Below, in pieces: positions 1 to 8,477 of a stretch of 64,000 nucleotides of DNA. Source of the stretch: Varibaculum cambriense DSM 15806 (GTDB taxonomy: Bacteria > Actinomycetota > Actinomycetes > Actinomycetales > Actinomycetaceae); assembly GCF_000420065.1 (NCBI RefSeq), contig NZ_ATUF01000003.1, positions 186,001 through 250,000 on the forward strand. The letters run 5' to 3'. Within the stretch, counting starts at the first letter, position 1. Every line of letters begins with the position of its first letter. The position numbers were made by a program, and so were the translations under genes. The notes beneath the pieces were generated by a model that ran no database searches, was not told the origin of the DNA, and saw nothing but the letters and a program-made list of their open reading frames with translations.

Positions 1-167
1 GGTTCTAGGCTGATGCCTTGGCCGGTGCTTTCTTGTGAGCAGGCTAGGGTCGTTTAAGCAAGGTTACCGGCATTTACACCCAGTGGATGCCCGATACAGG
101 AAAGCAGGGTTGGAAGCTGATGGTCACCCGATGAGCAACCAGCGATGATCTGCCAATTTAAGCAATA

Positions 168-200
168 GCCTGCTCCATGCTGGGCAGGCCAGCAAGGAGA
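168..200 (+). promoter_or_regulatory. infB ribosome-binding site with upstream hairpin
   Basis: A purine-rich AAGGAGA at 194-200 lies 3 nt before the GTG at 204 and fixes the infB start. An inverted repeat GCCTGC (168-173) / GCAGGC (184-189) sits immediately 5' of it and could form a small hairpin. I see no convincing end of a ylxR gene in bases 1-167 and no clear promoter there. Confidence 0.5.
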
Positions 201-203
201 ATT

Positions 204-3020
204 GTGGCAAAACTTAGAGTTCATGAGTTAGCGAAAGAGCTCGGAACCACTTCGAAAATTGTGCTGCAGGCACTGAAGGACTCGGGGGAGTTCGTTAAAA
301 GCGCGTCCTCGACAATTGAGGCTCCGGTGGCGCGGAAAATGCGAGAGCATTTTGCCAAGCTGGCGGAAGAGGTAGAAACTGCAGCCCCCAAGGTGAAAGC
401 GGCAAAGAAGAAAGTCGCTAGTTCCGCCGCTAAAACCAAGGTAGCGAAAGCGCGGGCGACAAAGAGTACTAAATCGGCTGCCCCCAAACCGGCGGATCCA
501 GCAGAGGTAGACACTGAGTCTACGCAGGTAAAACCCCAGGAAAAAGTGGAATCACCTGCCCCTGCTAAGACATCTGACTCTAGCGCGGCGCCTAAACCAG
601 GGCCGAAGCCGGCGGCTAAGCCGGCCGCGAAAGCAGATAAAACGAAATCTTCAGAAAAATCGGAGCGTCCCAGTCCTAAACCTGGTAAGACGGGAGCCAA
701 ACCCGGTCCCAAGCCAGCTCCGCGTCCGGGCGGTCCGCGTCCGGGGAATAATCCTTTTGCGTCTTCACAGGGAATGCCGCGTCCGGGCGGTCCGCGTCCG
801 GGCAATAATCCTTTTGCATCTTCACAGGGAATGCCGCGTCCGGGCGGCAGCTCGGGGCAGCGGAAGAACGCTGGTCGGGGACGTCCGGGTCGAGGAAATC
901 GGCGCGGTGGGAGTGCAACTCCGAATGTGATGCCCGCCCATTCTGCGACTGCTCCCATGATGGATCAGCCGGCTCCTTCGCGCGGTCAGCGCCGCGGTGG
1001 AGGCGGTCAGGGTGGTCCCGGTGGTGCGGGCGGTCCGGGTCGTCCCGGCGGTCACCGGATGAACAACCGCGGTCGCGGTGGTTTTGGCGCCACCCAAGGC
1101 GCATTCGGTCGCGGCGGATCCTCGAAAGCGAAACGTCGTAAGTCCAAACGCGCTAAACGCGCCGAGTACGAGCAACAAATGGCTCCCAAGATTGGCGGGG
1201 TGCAGGTTCCTCACGGGGATGGATCGACGCCCCTGCGCCTGCGTTCGGGAGCTTCGCTCGCGGATATGGCAGATCGGATTGACTGCGATCCCGCATCCTT
1301 GGTGACTGTACTTATGACCTTGGGTGAGATGGCTACCTCTAACCAGTCTTTGGACGAGGACACTTTGATGACGCTCGGCTCTGAGCTGGGTTATCAGGTG
1401 CAGGTAGTCTCGCCAGAGGATGAAGACCGCGAACTGCTGGAATCCTTTGACATTGACCTGAAAGAGGAAGAACAAAGCGACGAAGAGGACGCCCGGCCGC
1501 GTCCTCCGGTGGTTACGGTTATGGGTCACGTTGACCACGGTAAAACCAAGCTATTGGACGCGATTCGCGATACCGATGTGGTCGGCGGAGAGCACGGCGG
1601 AATCACTCAGCATATTGGTGCTTACCAAGTAAACATTGATATGGATGAAACTCGCCGCGCGATTACCTTCATCGACACCCCCGGTCACGAAGCGTTTACC
1701 GCTATGCGTGCGCGCGGGGCGGAAGTTACCGATATCGCGATTTTGGTGGTAGCTGCCGATGACGGGGTAATGCCCCAAACGGTGGAGGCGATTAACCATG
1801 CTCAGGCCGCCAATGTGCCGATTGTGGTAGCGGTCAACAAAGTTGATAAACCCGAGGCCAACCCGGATAAAGTCCGGGGGCAACTGACCGAATACGGTTT
1901 GGTGTCCGAGGAATACGGTGGCGACGTAATGTTCGTTGATGTCTCTGCTAAGCAGCGTAAAGGCATCCATGAATTGCTAGAGGCAGTACTGCTAACTGCA
2001 GATGCGGCACTGGAACTGAAAGCTAATCCGGATGCAGCGGCACGCGGGGTAGCGATCGAAACTCGCCTGGATAAAGGACGCGGCGCCGTGGCCACCATTT
2101 TGGTGCAGCGCGGTACTTTGCGAGTGGGCGACTCCATCGTGGTGGGCTCGTCGCATGGCCGGGTACGTGCCATGCTCGACGAATACGGTAACCAAGTTGA
2201 GGAAGCCGGCCCCTCGTTCCCCACGGCGGTACTGGGACTTACCAGCGTACCGGGAGCAGGTGACTCCCTACTGGTAGCGGAAGATGAACGTACTGCCCGC
2301 CAGATTGCCGATAAGCGGCAGGCGCAACAGCGTGCTGCTCAGCTGGGTAAACGTCGCAAGCGGATTTCGCTGGAAGATTTCAATGCCGCTTTGGAGCAGG
2401 GCAAGGTAGACACTTTGAACCTGATTTTGAAGGGCGACGTTTCCGGTGCGGTGGAAGCTTTGGAAGATTCACTGCTCAAGATCGATGTGGGCGAGGAAGT
2501 GCAGTTGCGGATTATTCACCGCGGCGTCGGCGCGATCACCCAAAACGATATCAACTTGGCCAGCGTGGACAACGCGGTGGTAATCGGCTTCAACGTCCGT
2601 CCGGCACAGCGAGTGGCCGAATACGCTGACTCGCAAGGCGTTGATATGCGCTTCTACAACGTCATCTATCAGGCGATTGAAGATGTCGAGAGCGCGATGA
2701 AAGGAATGCTCAAGCCCATTTATGAAGAAAAGCAGATGGGTACTGCTGAGATCTTGCAGGTCTTCCGCTCCTCCAAGTTCGGCAATATCGCCGGTTCGCT
2801 GGTGCGCAAGGGTCTGATCAAGCGGGGCGCGAAAGCCCGCTTGGTGCGTGACGGCGTAGTAGTTGAACCGGAGCTGGAGATTTCTTCTTTGCGTCGCGAA
2901 AAAGACGATGTTACCGAGGTTCGCGAAGGCTACGAATGTGGTATTTCGCTGGGCGTCAAGGACATCCAAGTTGGCGACGAGATCGAAACCTGGGAAATGG
3001 TGGAGAAACCGCGCGATTAG
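204..3020 (+). CDS. infB: Translation initiation factor IF-2
   Basis: IF-2 is the GTPase that brings initiator fMet-tRNA to the 30S subunit and promotes subunit joining. The protein has 938 residues. An N-terminal IF2_N segment starts [15 protein letters not shown] long Lys/Ala/Pro-rich then Arg/Gly-rich low-complexity region follows, as is usual in actinobacteria. The G domain carries GHVDHGKT at residues 441-448, then DTPGHE and NKVD, followed by beta-barrel and C-terminal fMet-tRNA-binding domains. An ATG 27 nt upstream is in frame, but the GTG at 204 matches the family N-terminus and has a good ribosome-binding site. A 57-bp tandem repeat lies inside the linker at 720-848. rbfA follows after 69 nt, as in many genomes. 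Confidence 0.97.
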   Translation: MAKLRVHELAKELGTTSKIVLQALKDSGEFVKSASSTIEAPVARKMREHFAKLAEEVETAAPKVKAAKKKVASSAAKTKVAKARATKSTKSAAPKPADPAEVDTESTQVKPQEKVESPAPAKTSDSSAAPKPGPKPAAKPAAKADKTKSSEKSERPSPKPGKTGAKPGPKPAPRPGGPRPGNNPFASSQGMPRPGGPRPGNNPFASSQGMPRPGGSSGQRKNAGRGRPGRGNRRGGSATPNVMPAHSATAPMMDQPAPSRGQRRGGGGQGGPGGAGGPGRPGGHRMNNRGRGGFGATQGAFGRGGSSKAKRRKSKRAKRAEYEQQMAPKIGGVQVPHGDGSTPLRLRSGASLADMADRIDCDPASLVTVLMTLGEMATSNQSLDEDTLMTLGSELGYQVQVVSPEDEDRELLESFDIDLKEEEQSDEEDARPRPPVVTVMGHVDHGKTKLLDAIRDTDVVGGEHGGITQHIGAYQVNIDMDETRRAITFIDTPGHEAFTAMRARGAEVTDIAILVVAADDGVMPQTVEAINHAQAANVPIVVAVNKVDKPEANPDKVRGQLTEYGLVSEEYGGDVMFVDVSAKQRKGIHELLEAVLLTADAALELKANPDAAARGVAIETRLDKGRGAVATILVQRGTLRVGDSIVVGSSHGRVRAMLDEYGNQVEEAGPSFPTAVLGLTSVPGAGDSLLVAEDERTARQIADKRQAQQRAAQLGKRRKRISLEDFNAALEQGKVDTLNLILKGDVSGAVEALEDSLLKIDVGEEVQLRIIHRGVGAITQNDINLASVDNAVVIGFNVRPAQRVAEYADSQGVDMRFYNVIYQAIEDVESAMKGMLKPIYEEKQMGTAEILQVFRSSKFGNIAGSLVRKGLIKRGAKARLVRDGVVVEPELEISSLRREKDDVTEVREGYECGISLGVKDIQVGDEIETWEMVEKPRD
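720..848 (+). repeat. 57-bp tandem repeat inside infB (2.3 copies)
   Basis: Two nearly identical 57-bp units (720-776 and 777-833) and a partial third unit encode [19 protein letters not shown] twice in the disordered linker of IF-2. The units differ at two silent positions. The length is a multiple of three, so copy-number changes would keep the frame. Confidence 0.9.
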
Positions 3021-3030
3021 CGTTACTGGT

Positions 3031-3069
3031 CGGTTTTCCGGACGCCGGGAGAGGGCGTCCGGAAAACCG
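3031..3069 (+). repeat. 16-bp perfect inverted repeat between infB and rbfA
   Basis: CGGTTTTCCGGACGCC (3031-3046) is followed by a 7-nt GGGAGAG loop and its exact complement (3054-3069). The hairpin is very stable, but no T-run follows and the rbfA ribosome-binding site starts soon after. It looks like an attenuating or mRNA-processing stem rather than a classical terminator. Confidence 0.8.
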
Positions 3070-3089
3070 CATTAGCTAAAGGAGTTTTC

Positions 3090-3665
3090 ATGGCTGATCA
3101 GGCTCGCAGACGCAAAGTTGAAGAGCGGATCCAAAATACGGTGGCGCGGCTTTTAGAGCGGCGCATCAAAGATCCGCGCATCGGTTTCACTACCATCACC
3201 GATTGCAAAGTTACCGGGGACTTGCAACACGCCACCGTTTTTTACACGGTTTTTGGAGATGAGGACGAGCGCAAGAAAACCGCGCGTGCTTTAAATAGTG
3301 CCAAGGGCTTGATTCGCTCGGAGGTAGGTAAGGCGCTAGGAATTCGTCTTACCCCCACGATCGAATTCGCTCTTGACGCGCTGCCGGAACAAGCCGCCAG
3401 TTTCGAGGAGAAACTGGCTAGTGCCTTGCAATCTGATCAGCAGCTGCGGGGAGCTTCACAGGCGGCATCCTATGCCGGGGAAGCAGACCCCTATCGCAAA
3501 CCGCGGGAGAAGAAGGTTTACGAACCGGAATCGCCGGTGCCCACATTCACCGAATTTACGCTTACGGAAGAGGACGCGTCCTCGGAAGAAGCGACGGTTG
3601 CGGTCGAGGAATACCTGGGTAGCGAGACTGGTGATCTTCGCGAAGATTCCGGCTTAGAAAGTTAA
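3090..3665 (+). CDS. rbfA: 30S ribosome-binding factor A
   Basis: RbfA binds the 30S subunit and assists late maturation of 16S rRNA. The first 115 or so of 191 residues form the KH-like RbfA fold. It begins ADQARRRKVEERIQNTVA, and the central segment contains KDPRIGFTTITDCKVTGD, typical of the family. The last 70 or so residues are an acidic, Ser/Glu-rich tail that is probably disordered and makes the protein longer than the usual 120-130 residues. The ATG is preceded by AAAGGAG. It lies in the order infB-rbfA-truB that is conserved in many bacteria. Confidence 0.95.
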   Translation: MADQARRRKVEERIQNTVARLLERRIKDPRIGFTTITDCKVTGDLQHATVFYTVFGDEDERKKTARALNSAKGLIRSEVGKALGIRLTPTIEFALDALPEQAASFEEKLASALQSDQQLRGASQAASYAGEADPYRKPREKKVYEPESPVPTFTEFTLTEEDASSEEATVAVEEYLGSETGDLREDSGLES

Positions 3666-3674
3666 GTAACTGCG

Positions 3675-4721
3675 GTGCTAGACGCGCTCAAAGAGGCTCC
3701 AGATTTTGCTCCCGCCGGCGCAGCGCTGCAGATTCCGCGTGCGGAAAACACTGCCCCTGGCGGGGTAATTGCAATTGATAAACCCTTAGGGATTACCAGT
3801 CATGATGTAGTGGCGCGTCTGCGGCGTCTGGCGGGAACCCGCAAAGTAGGACATGCTGGCACCCTAGACCCGGCGGCTTCGGGAGTATTAGTTGCCGGTA
3901 TTGGGCGGGGAACTAAGCTTTTGCAATACCTGCAAGGACAAAGGAAAACTTATGTGACCCGGGTGTGCTTCGGAGTGGAAACCGATAGCGAGGACGCCGA
4001 AGGCACCATTACTGCTACCCGCGGAGCTACTTTAGCGGATCTGGATGATCTAGAAACCGCGCTGGCCTCCTGGCGCGGGCAAGTAATGCAGGTGCCGAGC
4101 GCGTTTTCTGCCCTGAAGATTCGGGGTAAACGTGCTGCTGATCGGGTGCGCGCCGGTGAAGCAGTACGTATGGAATCTCGCCCGATCACTATCTATGAAC
4201 TAGTTAGCCTGGGAGAGCCGAAAGCGGGAGAGCTTGCGGGCACCAAGGTGGTTTACCAAGACCTGAGAGTTACCTGTTCGGCCGGTACCTATATTCGCGC
4301 CCTGGGAAGAGACATAGGAAACCAGCTGGGAGTGGGGGCGCACCTGCTGGCACTGCGTCGCCTCGCGGTCGGTTCCTTTAGCGCTAGCGGCCTTGCCCGT
4401 CCCAATGCGCCTTTTAATGCCTATAGCTTGGCTGAGTTATCGCAGCTGGTAACGGCGGGACAAGCGCTGCCGATTGTGAGCCTGGATCAGATCTGTAAGG
4501 AACTGTTCCCCAGCTGCCAGGTGACCCCCGAAGTTATCACCGCTCTAAGTTACGGCCAGCGTCCGCAAATCTCCGCTGAGATGCGGGGCGCACTGGATAA
4601 AAAAGATGCAAATACGGCCGAAAAAATCTATGGCTTGTATTTGCCGGGGCAAAAGATATCGCTATTGGCGTCGCCAGTGGAGGGCAAGTGGCGTTCTGTA
4701 CTAAGTTTACAAAGTAGGTAA
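3675..4721 (+). CDS. truB: tRNA pseudouridine(55) synthase
   Basis: TruB converts U55 of the T-arm of tRNAs to pseudouridine. The catalytic motif GHAGTLDPAASG places the nucleophilic Asp at residue 65, and IAIDKPLGITSHDVV near residues 32-46 is the typical first strand. The protein has 348 residues, including a 28-residue extension before the conserved core. The C-terminal part (about 270-348) corresponds to the PUA-like TruB_C domain seen in actinobacteria. A GTG start 9 nt after rbfA is the only reasonable choice, although its ribosome-binding site is poor, which suggests translational coupling. Confidence 0.95.
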   Translation: MLDALKEAPDFAPAGAALQIPRAENTAPGGVIAIDKPLGITSHDVVARLRRLAGTRKVGHAGTLDPAASGVLVAGIGRGTKLLQYLQGQRKTYVTRVCFGVETDSEDAEGTITATRGATLADLDDLETALASWRGQVMQVPSAFSALKIRGKRAADRVRAGEAVRMESRPITIYELVSLGEPKAGELAGTKVVYQDLRVTCSAGTYIRALGRDIGNQLGVGAHLLALRRLAVGSFSASGLARPNAPFNAYSLAELSQLVTAGQALPIVSLDQICKELFPSCQVTPEVITALSYGQRPQISAEMRGALDKKDANTAEKIYGLYLPGQKISLLASPVEGKWRSVLSLQSR

Positions 4722-4730
4722 AGGAGGAAC

Positions 4731-4883
4731 ATGAGCGAAGAAAATAAAGGTACTTGCGGATGTGGCTGCGGCTGCGGAGGTAAAGGAAAAGGTCGCAAGA
4801 CGGCGGAAGAAAAACGTACCGGGGAACTGGGAGTACCGGCGAATGGCCGGCCAGAACTCAGCGTGCGGCAAAGCGAAAAATAG
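4731..4883 (+). CDS. Small CxCxCxC protein (50 aa), unknown
   Basis: This short gene lies exactly between truB and ribF. It has an excellent ribosome-binding site (AAAGGAGG, 4719-4726) 4 nt before the ATG, and it ends 3 nt before ribF. The 50-residue product starts MSEENKGTCGCGCGCGGKGK. Cysteines sit at 9, 11, 13 and 15, all separated by single glycines, and a basic, soluble tail follows. The alternating Cys-Gly run suggests binding of a metal or Fe-S cluster, but that is inference. I recognise no family. Strong translation signals and tight packing in the operon make it a real gene rather than a chance frame. A similar Cys-Gly string ends the large dehydratase-like protein at 8478-13055. Confidence 0.8.
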   Translation: MSEENKGTCGCGCGCGGKGKGRKTAEEKRTGELGVPANGRPELSVRQSEK

Positions 4884-4886
4884 ATC

Positions 4887-5876
4887 GTGGAAATCTGGAC
4901 TAACTCCCCGCAGCTGGAAAAAGGCCAGCGCAGCGTGGCTGCCATCGGGATTTTTGATGGGGTGCATAAGGGACACACCCGGATTTTAAAAACCGTGGTG
5001 GAGCGGGCGCGGCGCGCGGGAGTCAAAGCGGTGGCGATTACTTTCGATCCCCACCCTTCCCAACTGCATAATCCGGAAAACCCCACGCTTTTGATCCAGC
5101 CGCTGCCCGATCGCCTCGACGCGATGGCTGCGCTGGGATTGGACGCCACCTGGGTAGTGCCTTACACCTGGGACTTAGCTAATCAGAGTCCCCAATCGTT
5201 TATAGACCACTATTTTGTAGCGGGACTGCGAGTTAAAGAACTCGTGGTCGGCGAAGATATGCAATTCGGGCGGGGTAACCGCGGCGATATCGAGACTTTG
5301 CGCGAGGCTGGCCGCACCCAAGATTTTCAAGTTATCGAAGTTGCCGATATTACCGACCAGGACTCGCGCCGCTATTCCTCTACCCGGGTGCGAGCCTGTT
5401 TAGCAAAAGGCGACGTGGAAGGGGCAGCCCGAATTTTAGGGCGCAGTTATCGGCTGCGAGGAATCGTGGAACGCGGTTTTCGTCGCGGACGTCAGTTGGG
5501 ATTTCCCACCGCAAATCTGGGAAAAACCGCAGGTCTAGCGATTCCAGCCGATGGAGTATACGCGGGTCGATTAATCCGTTCTGTGCCAGGCACCAATGCG
5601 GTTGAGCATCTGCCGGCCGCGATTTCGGTAGGCACCAATCCCCAATTTTCCGGCGAGAAAGTTACAGTAGAAGCCCATGTACTGGGGCGAGCTGATCTTG
5701 ATCTTTATGACGAGCCGGTCGCCATTGATTTCCTGGCGCACCTGCGAGATATGCTCAAGCTAGAGAGCGTGGAAAAGCTGCAGTCGCAAATGGATGAAGA
5801 TCTGCGCGCTTGCAGTGAAATTTTGGGGGTTCCGCCGGCAGGCAGGGTTAATCCCGAAGAGGTAACCGCGCTCTAG
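4887..5876 (+). CDS. ribF: Bifunctional riboflavin kinase / FAD synthetase
   Basis: RibF phosphorylates riboflavin to FMN and adenylates FMN to FAD. The N-terminal nucleotidyltransferase half has GIFDGVHKGH at residues 21-30 and SSTRVRACL at 164-172. The C-terminal kinase half begins near residue 185 and contains GRQLGFPTAN at 201-210. Length (329 aa) is normal. The GTG start is 3 nt after the small Cys-rich gene, so the genes are probably co-translated. The order truB-ribF is common. The gene ends just before a convergent transporter gene. Confidence 0.95.
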   Translation: MEIWTNSPQLEKGQRSVAAIGIFDGVHKGHTRILKTVVERARRAGVKAVAITFDPHPSQLHNPENPTLLIQPLPDRLDAMAALGLDATWVVPYTWDLANQSPQSFIDHYFVAGLRVKELVVGEDMQFGRGNRGDIETLREAGRTQDFQVIEVADITDQDSRRYSSTRVRACLAKGDVEGAARILGRSYRLRGIVERGFRRGRQLGFPTANLGKTAGLAIPADGVYAGRLIRSVPGTNAVEHLPAAISVGTNPQFSGEKVTVEAHVLGRADLDLYDEPVAIDFLAHLRDMLKLESVEKLQSQMDEDLRACSEILGVPPAGRVNPEEVTAL

Positions 5877-5896
5877 GTCCGCTGGTCGTAACCTGT

Positions 5897-7483
5897 TTAA
5901 AGCACCATCACGATCTGCACTAATACGATTTTCGCGATAATCCCGAGGGCGAAGGTCGCGGAATATCCAGATTCGCAACGCTCATCCGGGATGGTGGTCT
6001 GTACGTGACTGAGGATTGCAGGCTGCCCCACGAAACCAGCAATCGCTCCCGCCATCCGGGCAGTGGAAAGCCCCAAGATTTTTCCGAGCAACCAGAATGC
6101 CACTAGCACCGGTACCATTCCGGCAGCTGCCAGCAACCCGATTTTTATCCCGGTGAGGGAGAAGGCTTTGGCCGCAAAGGCTTGCCCGGAAGATAAACCT
6201 ACTGCCGCCAGGAATAACACCAGTCCCATCTGCCGCAACATATTATTTGCCGAGGGCGCCAGAGAGAATACCAGCGGCCCCAGGCGGTCGATACGCCCTA
6301 ATATTAATCCCACTACCAGCGGTCCGGCAGCGGCTCCTAATGCGAGCGAGCCTAAAGACCCCAGGGGAATGGTGATTAATCCTAGTGCCACCCCCGCGGC
6401 AATCCCCAGTCCGAAAGGCAGATAATCGATGGCAGAGATTTTATGTTCCGAATCCCCGAAAGTTTTCGCGATATCACCTTCGCGTTCCACTGGATAAACC
6501 ACTAATACCCGGTCGCCCATTTGTAGAAGGGTTCCGGCGGTGGCCAGCATATCGGTATCGCCGCGGCGCACCCGGGTAAGCAGTGATTGGAAACGAGCGG
6601 GCAAGAACAGATTAGCGACCGGGGTTCCTACCAGGCGGCTATTTGAAACCGTGAAGCGTTTAAAGTTTACTGCCGTGCGGTCATTGGAAATATCTTCCTC
6701 AATCGGTTTTCCTAGCGCCTGCCCGGCAGTTTTAACTGCCTCTGGGAGGCCTACTAAGAACGCTAAATCACCGGCTTGTAGCTCCCCATCGGGGTGAGCC
6801 ACCCGCATTTTGCCGTCCCGCAGCAGATAAGAAATCCGTAGTTCGCCCTCTGAAGAGCCCACGACCTCGGCAATCCCGGGGATTTCCTGGATTCGTAGCG
6901 GACGATCTACCCGAATGGTTTGGGTAGCGAGCCCGGCAGCCGATGCCGGATCGGGATCGTTTTTTGCCGGAAGTTTTATCCGCATTAGCACTGTCACTAC
7001 CACCATGGTTACGATGACCCCCACCGGGTAGGCAATCGCGTAGCCTACTGCCGGCTGAGCGCTTCCTCCGGCAGCATCGGTAGCTGCGGCCAGGGCAGGG
7101 GTAGTGGTAAGTGAACCGGCAAACATTCCTCCTAGTAGCGGGGAGCTCAGTCCTAGAGCTTTACCGCCGAAGGCTACAAGCACAGCGTATAGGGCAAGCA
7201 GCGCAACTGCCCCCAGCAAAAGGGGAGCTTGTTTGCGTAGGTCGCGAAAGAAAGAGGCGCCGGCGGCGAGGCCGATAGTGTAGACAAAGAGAGCCAGGCC
7301 AATGGCAGAGACCAGGGAAAGATTTTCTCCGAGCGCCGGATCCAAGGCGCCGGCGGCGAGACCTACAAATAAGGCTCCGGCAGCTCCAAATTTTAGGGGA
7401 CCGAAAGGAATCGAACCGAACAGGGTGCCGAGGGCGATTACTAAAAATAGGGTCAACAGGGGAGAAGAGGCGAGTATTTGCAT
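5897..7483 (-). CDS. YidE/AspT-family membrane transporter with RCK_C domains
   Basis: An integral membrane protein of about 528 residues, with about five membrane segments at the N-terminus (1-170) and five or six at the C-terminus (365-528). Two soluble TrkA_C-like (RCK_C) domains sit between them at roughly 190-360. This is the layout of the AspT/YidE/YbjL antiporter family. AspT exchanges aspartate and alanine, but the substrate here cannot be read from the sequence. In-frame GTG (7486) and ATG (7483) starts both lie behind AAAGAG; I chose the ATG. The gene converges on ribF with a 20-nt gap, and a TetR regulator gene lies just upstream on the same strand. Confidence 0.85.
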   Translation of the reverse strand: MQILASSPLLTLFLVIALGTLFGSIPFGPLKFGAAGALFVGLAAGALDPALGENLSLVSAIGLALFVYTIGLAAGASFFRDLRKQAPLLLGAVALLALYAVLVAFGGKALGLSSPLLGGMFAGSLTTTPALAAATDAAGGSAQPAVGYAIAYPVGVIVTMVVVTVLMRIKLPAKNDPDPASAAGLATQTIRVDRPLRIQEIPGIAEVVGSSEGELRISYLLRDGKMRVAHPDGELQAGDLAFLVGLPEAVKTAGQALGKPIEEDISNDRTAVNFKRFTVSNSRLVGTPVANLFLPARFQSLLTRVRRGDTDMLATAGTLLQMGDRVLVVYPVEREGDIAKTFGDSEHKISAIDYLPFGLGIAAGVALGLITIPLGSLGSLALGAAAGPLVVGLILGRIDRLGPLVFSLAPSANNMLRQMGLVLFLAAVGLSSGQAFAAKAFSLTGIKIGLLAAAGMVPVLVAFWLLGKILGLSTARMAGAIAGFVGQPAILSHVQTTIPDERCESGYSATFALGIIAKIVLVQIVMVL

Positions 7484-7531
7484 CACCTCTTTAGGATATC
7501 CAGGTTAATCTGTAATACGCATTCTGCGATG

Positions 7532-8395
7532 TCAGCTAGCTGTTGAGGTCGCGTTCTCGCTGGAGTGTGGGTCAGGTACCAGCGAGGGGAAGACTTCGTG
7601 CGCCAAGTTCTCGATTTGGGTTTGTAGAATTGGCGCCAGCCGGTTTTGCAGTTCGCTCCGCGGCATGGAGGCTACCGGCTCTAACTGGATAATGTAGCGC
7701 ATGGTCGCCACCCCGTAAATCATGGACATAATAATTTCGATAAGCGCGTGAAAATTGGTTTCCAGCTTTTCATTCACGGCTTTTCCGGAAGCTATTTGCA
7801 AAGCATTCAATACTTCGGCGCCCCCTTTTAGCAGGTTGTCACTCATATAGGCGCGAAAACGTTGGGTGGTTTCGGAATCGGTTATCAGGGCGCGCATCAG
7901 CGCTTTCATCCGATCCTTGGTGAGGCGCTCTTCGTAAAGGGTGAAGGCAAAATCAAGGAGACGGTCTGCTAACCCCTCTATCCCGGGTTCCCATAATTGC
8001 AGGATTTGCTCCAAGGGATCCAGGGGTAAATCAAAACAATCGCGAAATAGCCGCTGTTTGGAGCCGAAGTAATAGCTAACCATCGCGGGGTCGCAGCCTG
8101 CCCCCTTGGCGATAGAACGCATAGTGGTGCCGTCATAGCCACGGGAAATAAACTGGGATTCGGCCACCTGCTTGATTTCTTTACGCATTTGCCCGCGCGC
8201 TCCCCGCGGGCCTCTCCCGTGATTAGTGGAAGTAGATCCTGACTTTATATCCCGAGCGTACGAATTAGGTAATATTTTCTTTTCATAATCACCGGTGGCT
8301 AATTCATCGCCCCTGAAACTTTCTCCGGAGACTCTTTTGGGTTTGCTTGAGCTTTCTTGCCGGTCGGAGGGGTTTTCTCTTGTTTTTGCATTCAT
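7532..8395 (-). CDS. TetR-family transcriptional regulator with long N-terminal extension
   Basis: The DNA-binding helix-turn-helix is clear, around TMRSIAKGAGCDPAMVSYYF (residues 91-110) followed by GSKQRLF. The remaining C-terminal helical region would bind a ligand that I cannot identify. An unusual, Ser/Lys/Arg-rich stretch of about 70 residues precedes the usual TetR start. An internal Met at residue 70 (8188) would give a normal-length protein, but TAGGAT at 8402-8407 lies exactly 6 nt before the upstream ATG and argues for the long, leaderless form. The gene is divergent from the dehydratase-like gene at 8478, with only 82 nt between the starts, so that gene and the gene itself are its likely targets (inference). 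Confidence 0.85.
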   Translation of the reverse strand: MNAKTRENPSDRQESSSKPKRVSGESFRGDELATGDYEKKILPNSYARDIKSGSTSTNHGRGPRGARGQMRKEIKQVAESQFISRGYDGTTMRSIAKGAGCDPAMVSYYFGSKQRLFRDCFDLPLDPLEQILQLWEPGIEGLADRLLDFAFTLYEERLTKDRMKALMRALITDSETTQRFRAYMSDNLLKGGAEVLNALQIASGKAVNEKLETNFHALIEIIMSMIYGVATMRYIIQLEPVASMPRSELQNRLAPILQTQIENLAHEVFPSLVPDPHSSENATSTAS

Positions 8396-8401
8396 GGTTT
8401 T

Positions 8402-8407
8402 ATCCTA
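8402..8407 (-). promoter_or_regulatory. -10 box of leaderless tetR gene
   Basis: TAGGAT on the minus strand ends 6 nt before the ATG at 8395, so transcription would begin at the start codon. It decides between the long and short forms of the regulator. Confidence 0.55.
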
Positions 8408-8477
8408 ATTTCAACACCCTGTGAATTTAGCATTTTCAGTTTACTTTGAGGTGGTGATTACAACTCCGGGAGATGCT

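Noticed and set aside
1-167. End of a ylxR gene upstream of infB
   Set aside because: All three forward frames stop early and none carries the YlxR motifs; the stretch remains unassigned.
221-958. Long antisense open frame across the 5' part of infB
   Set aside because: It follows from the biased codon use of the low-complexity linker; it has no start signals and mirrors infB exactly.
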